Assembly (NCBI GenBank): GCA_021807975.1 | Contig: JAKBCJ010000211.1 | Location: forward strand, 1 to 7,841 | DNA: 7,841 bases | Direction of reading: 5' to 3' | Source of the DNA: Pseudomonadota bacterium | GTDB lineage: Bacteria; Pseudomonadota; Alphaproteobacteria; Acetobacterales; Acetobacteraceae | Shown: piece after piece, positions 5,454 to 7,841 of the stretch | How the letters are laid out: each line of letters opens with the position of its first letter | Numbering within the stretch: position 1 is the stretch's first letter | Translations under genes and position numbers: made by a program | The notes under the pieces: model-generated | What the model was told of the DNA's origin: nothing | Databases searched by the model: none | Seen by the model: only the letters and a program-made list of their open reading frames with translations

Positions 5454-7841
5454 ATGATCCCTTTCCTTGTGACGCGCGCGGATCTACGCCGATTTCTGCT
5501 TCACAGCACCGCGCTTGTCGCGGTGGCGATGGTGGCGGGGGCCGTGCGTCCGACTTCGGCCCGCGGGCAAGGGTTGCCGAACAAGATGGCAGACCGAGCG
5601 GCGAAACTTCCGGCCACGGCCTTGCCAGGCGGCGGGCAGGTGGTGGCTGGTCAGGCCAGCATCGCGACAACTGGCGCGACCATGAACGTGACGCAGAGCA
5701 CTGCAAACGCCGCGATCGATTGGCACAGCTTTGACGTCGGCTCGACCGGCACGGTCAATTTTACCGCGCCTTCGGCACAATCACTGACCGTCAACCAGGT
5801 GAAGGGACCGGACCCCTCGGTAATCGCGGGCCATATCAACGCCAACGACCGGCTGGTACTGATCAATCAATCGGGCGTAGTGTTCACCCGGGGCGCCGAG
5901 GTGAACGCGCAATCGGTGGTGGTTTCAGCGATCGGGGTCACCGAGGCCAATCTGAAGGCTGGCAGGTTGGCCATGACGAAGCCGGCCCATCCGGGCGCGG
6001 CGGTGATCAACCAGGGCAGGATCACGGTGGCGCAAACCGGGCTGGCCGCTTTGGTGGCGCCAGAAGTCGCCAATTCGGGCGTAATCGCCGCGAAGCTGGG
6101 CCACGTTGTTCTGGCGGGTGCCCCCGCGGCGACGGTGGATCTGTACGGCGACGGGCTGATGTCGATTGACGTGACCAAGCAGGTGACGACCGCGCCTTCG
6201 GGGCCGAACGGTCAACCGGTGACCGCCCTGGTGACCAATACCGGCACTATCATGGCCTCCGGCGGCACCGTGCTGCTGACGGCGCAGGCCGCCGAGGGCA
6301 TCGTGACGAACCTGGTGCTGGCCGGGGGCAAGATCGAGGCAAACACGGTTTCGGGCAGGAACGGGGCCTCGCAAACCGGCACCATCGTGGTGAATGCGAC
6401 CGGCGGGGGCAGCACCGTTACCGGCAGATTGTCGGCTCAGGGTAGAAAAAAGGGCACGACTGGCGGCCAGATTCAGGTCAACGCCACAGGCGCCGTGGCG
6501 ATCGCGGCAAAAGCAAAATTGAAGGCGTCCGGCAAGGCGGGCGGCGGCACGATCGCCATTGGCACCACGCTGGCCCGTGCCAGGTCGGGGCCGTCCGCGA
6601 GCGCGCCGGATACAGCCGCCAACGTGGCGACTCGGGTCGCGATCGCGCCGGGCGCGCAGATCACCGCCAACGCAACCGCAAGCGGCCGTGGCGGCAGGAT
6701 CGCCGTGCTGAGCAGCCAGTACACCGATCAGGGCGGTGCGATCAGCGCGAACGGTGGACCCAATGGCGGCGACGGCGGCTGGATCGAAGTCTCCAGCCTT
6801 GGCGGCTTCAGCCTGACCGGCCCGATGAGCGTGGGCGCCGCTTCTGGCCGAGCCGGGACGATCCTGATCGATCCGCTGGATCTGTCGATCGAGGCGAATG
6901 GCACCACCCCGAATGCCAACGGCCAGGTGACAGCGACCGGCCTGGCCTACTCCACGCCTAACCAGACCAGCAGTTCGGTCATCACGCCCAGCTCGTTCGA
7001 TAACCTGACCGGGACCATCGTCCTGCAGGCCTCGCGTAACCTGACAGTCGATACGTCATTCACGTTCAAGGCTTCTCAGTTGTCGCTGGAGGCCGGAAAT
7101 AACCTGACGATCAACCCGGGGTTCACCATCGGCCCGGCTTCGGGTTCGGGCGGCAGTCTGTCGCTGGCGGCGGCCACCGCCGGTTTCGCGAATTCGACCA
7201 CGACCGGAGCGCTGGTCATCAACGGCGCGGTTTCGGCGAACACGACATCGGGCGTCCTGGCCCTGTCCGCCGGCACCGGCGGCATTCAGATGAACGCCAA
7301 CGCTGACGGCCAGACCGTTGCCCTGACCACCACGGGCGCGGTGACTCAGACTGGCGGCACGATCGGCGCCACCGTGCTGGACGGTAACGGCGGTATTGGC
7401 GGCGCGATTCTGCTCGGTCAGACGGGGAACGCCATCGGTGCGGTATCTGGTCTTGTTTCGACCGCGACCACCGGCGGCGCGGTCACCCTGGCCGACGACA
7501 GTAACCTCGCGATTTATGGGGCGTTCGGCAATGCCACGGCCAGCCCGGTTTCGGTGCGGCTTGCGCAGGGCAAAACACTCACGCTGGGTATCACCAACAC
7601 CAGCTCGGTGGACGTAGCCGCCGCGCTGAAAACGCTTGGCACGCTGTCACTGAGCGCTGACGCCATCACCTTGCACACGGCGGCCAGCACGATGACCGGC
7701 GGCGTGCTGGAAATAGCGCCTGCGAACCCGACACTGGCGCTGGAGGCGGGCGACAGCACGCCGGCCAACGCGTTGCTGCTGTCCACCGCGTTGCTGAATA
7801 CGGGAACGTTCGCCACGGTAAGGTTAGGCGCCACTGGCGGC
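5454..7841 (+). CDS. TpsA exoprotein, filamentous-hemagglutinin type (3' end outside window)
   Basis: The frame is open for 796 codons to the window edge, so the protein is larger than this. ATG 5454 is the only ATG, GTG or TTG start after the in-frame TGA at 5409-5411 that keeps the signal peptide, though no good Shine-Dalgarno sequence precedes it. Residues 1-37 form a signal peptide with R-R at 12-13, a hydrophobic core to about 31 and a likely cut after T-S-A. The hemagglutination-activity (TPS) domain spans about 58-245. It starts L-P-G-G-G-Q-V-V-A-G, includes W-H-S-F-D-V-G (90-96) and D-P-S-V-I-A-G-H-I (120-128), and has L-I-N-Q-S-G-V-V-F (136-144) where the family usually has N-P-N-G. 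Beta-helix rungs follow at about 308-470, ending in T-I-L-I-D-P-L-D-L-S-I (469-479), a segment common in large FHA-like exoproteins. Thereafter the chain is Gly/Ala/Thr/Ser-rich. It should be carried across the outer membrane by the adjacent TpsB and act at the surface as an adhesin or as the stalk of a larger effector. The missing C-terminus would decide which. Confidence 0.9.
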   Translation, partial: MIPFLVTRADLRRFLLHSTALVAVAMVAGAVRPTSARGQGLPNKMADRAAKLPATALPGGGQVVAGQASIATTGATMNVTQSTANAAIDWHSFDVGSTGTVNFTAPSAQSLTVNQVKGPDPSVIAGHINANDRLVLINQSGVVFTRGAEVNAQSVVVSAIGVTEANLKAGRLAMTKPAHPGAAVINQGRITVAQTGLAALVAPEVANSGVIAAKLGHVVLAGAPAATVDLYGDGLMSIDVTKQVTTAPSGPNGQPVTALVTNTGTIMASGGTVLLTAQAAEGIVTNLVLAGGKIEANTVSGRNGASQTGTIVVNATGGGSTVTGRLSAQGRKKGTTGGQIQVNATGAVAIAAKAKLKASGKAGGGTIAIGTTLARARSGPSASAPDTAANVATRVAIAPGAQITANATASGRGGRIAVLSSQYTDQGGAISANGGPNGGDGGWIEVSSLGGFSLTGPMSVGAASGRAGTILIDPLDLSIEANGTTPNANGQVTATGLAYSTPNQTSSSVITPSSFDNLTGTIVLQASRNLTVDTSFTFKASQLSLEAGNNLTINPGFTIGPASGSGGSLSLAAATAGFANSTTTGALVINGAVSANTTSGVLALSAGTGGIQMNANADGQTVALTTTGAVTQTGGTIGATVLDGNGGIGGAILLGQTGNAIGAVSGLVSTATTGGAVTLADDSNLAIYGAFGNATASPVSVRLAQGKTLTLGITNTSSVDVAAALKTLGTLSLSADAITLHTAASTMTGGVLEIAPANPTLALEAGDSTPANALLLSTALLNTGTFATVRLGATGG
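6375..6863 (+). repeat. Beta-helix rung repeats within tpsA
   Basis: Five degenerate units of about 25-35 residues (one with a longer insertion at about 371-407) follow the pattern G-G-x-I-x-V-x-(A/S), then a polar or hydrophobic strand, then A-x-G-x-(x)-G. They include T-G-T-I-V-V-N-A-T-G, G-G-Q-I-Q-V-N-A-T-G, G-G-T-I-A-I-G, G-G-R-I-A-V-L-S-S and G-G-W-I-E-V-S-S. The first two share I-x-V-N-A-T-G exactly. Such units are known to stack as parallel beta-helix in filamentous-hemagglutinin proteins. The call is by eye. Confidence 0.6.

Noticed and set aside
5867..6919. Several minus-strand frames of 60-150 codons across tpsA
   Set aside because: They are complementary-strand shadows of a GC-rich repetitive gene whose + strand is unmistakably a TPS exoprotein.

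Overview
The window reads as GC-rich proteobacterial DNA. The style of the secreted-protein gene (a hemagglutination-activity domain with an N-Q-S-G turn, a short Arg-containing signal peptide and Gly/Ala/Thr-rich beta-helix rungs) resembles alphaproteobacteria of the Acetobacteraceae type. That taxonomic guess is inference only. There are no tRNA or rRNA genes, no insertion sequences and no CRISPR array. Five protein genes fill almost all of the window, and both edges cut a gene.

Region 1 (1-1646, + strand) is the 3' part of a gene whose start lies upstream. It encodes a Lys/Ala-rich, largely helical protein that I cannot assign to a family. It appears to be built from about five diverged copies of one helical module. 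Region 2 (1647-1907) is a convergent intergenic stretch with two strong GC-rich hairpins that probably end transcription from both sides.

Region 3 (1908-3241, - strand) is a tight two-gene operon. tagF comes first, followed after 5 bp by pppA, a PP2C-family Ser/Thr phosphatase. Both are known post-translational regulators of type VI secretion: PppA opposes the PpkA kinase acting on Fha, and TagF represses assembly. No T6SS structural gene, kinase or Fha gene is visible here.

Region 4 (3242-3557) is the divergent control region between tagF and the next operon. It holds a weak candidate promoter, a possible 18-codon leader ORF and a small GC hairpin.

Region 5 (3558-7841, + strand) is a two-partner secretion (type Vb) locus. 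A 586-residue TpsB/ShlB-type outer-membrane transporter is followed after 135 bp by a large TpsA exoprotein of the filamentous-hemagglutinin type, which is open at the right edge after 796 codons. TpsB should recognise the N-terminal TPS domain of TpsA in the periplasm and thread it to the cell surface. The window therefore joins a T6SS regulatory pair to a surface adhesin/exoprotein system, both related to cell-surface interactions. Whether they are functionally linked cannot be told from the sequence.
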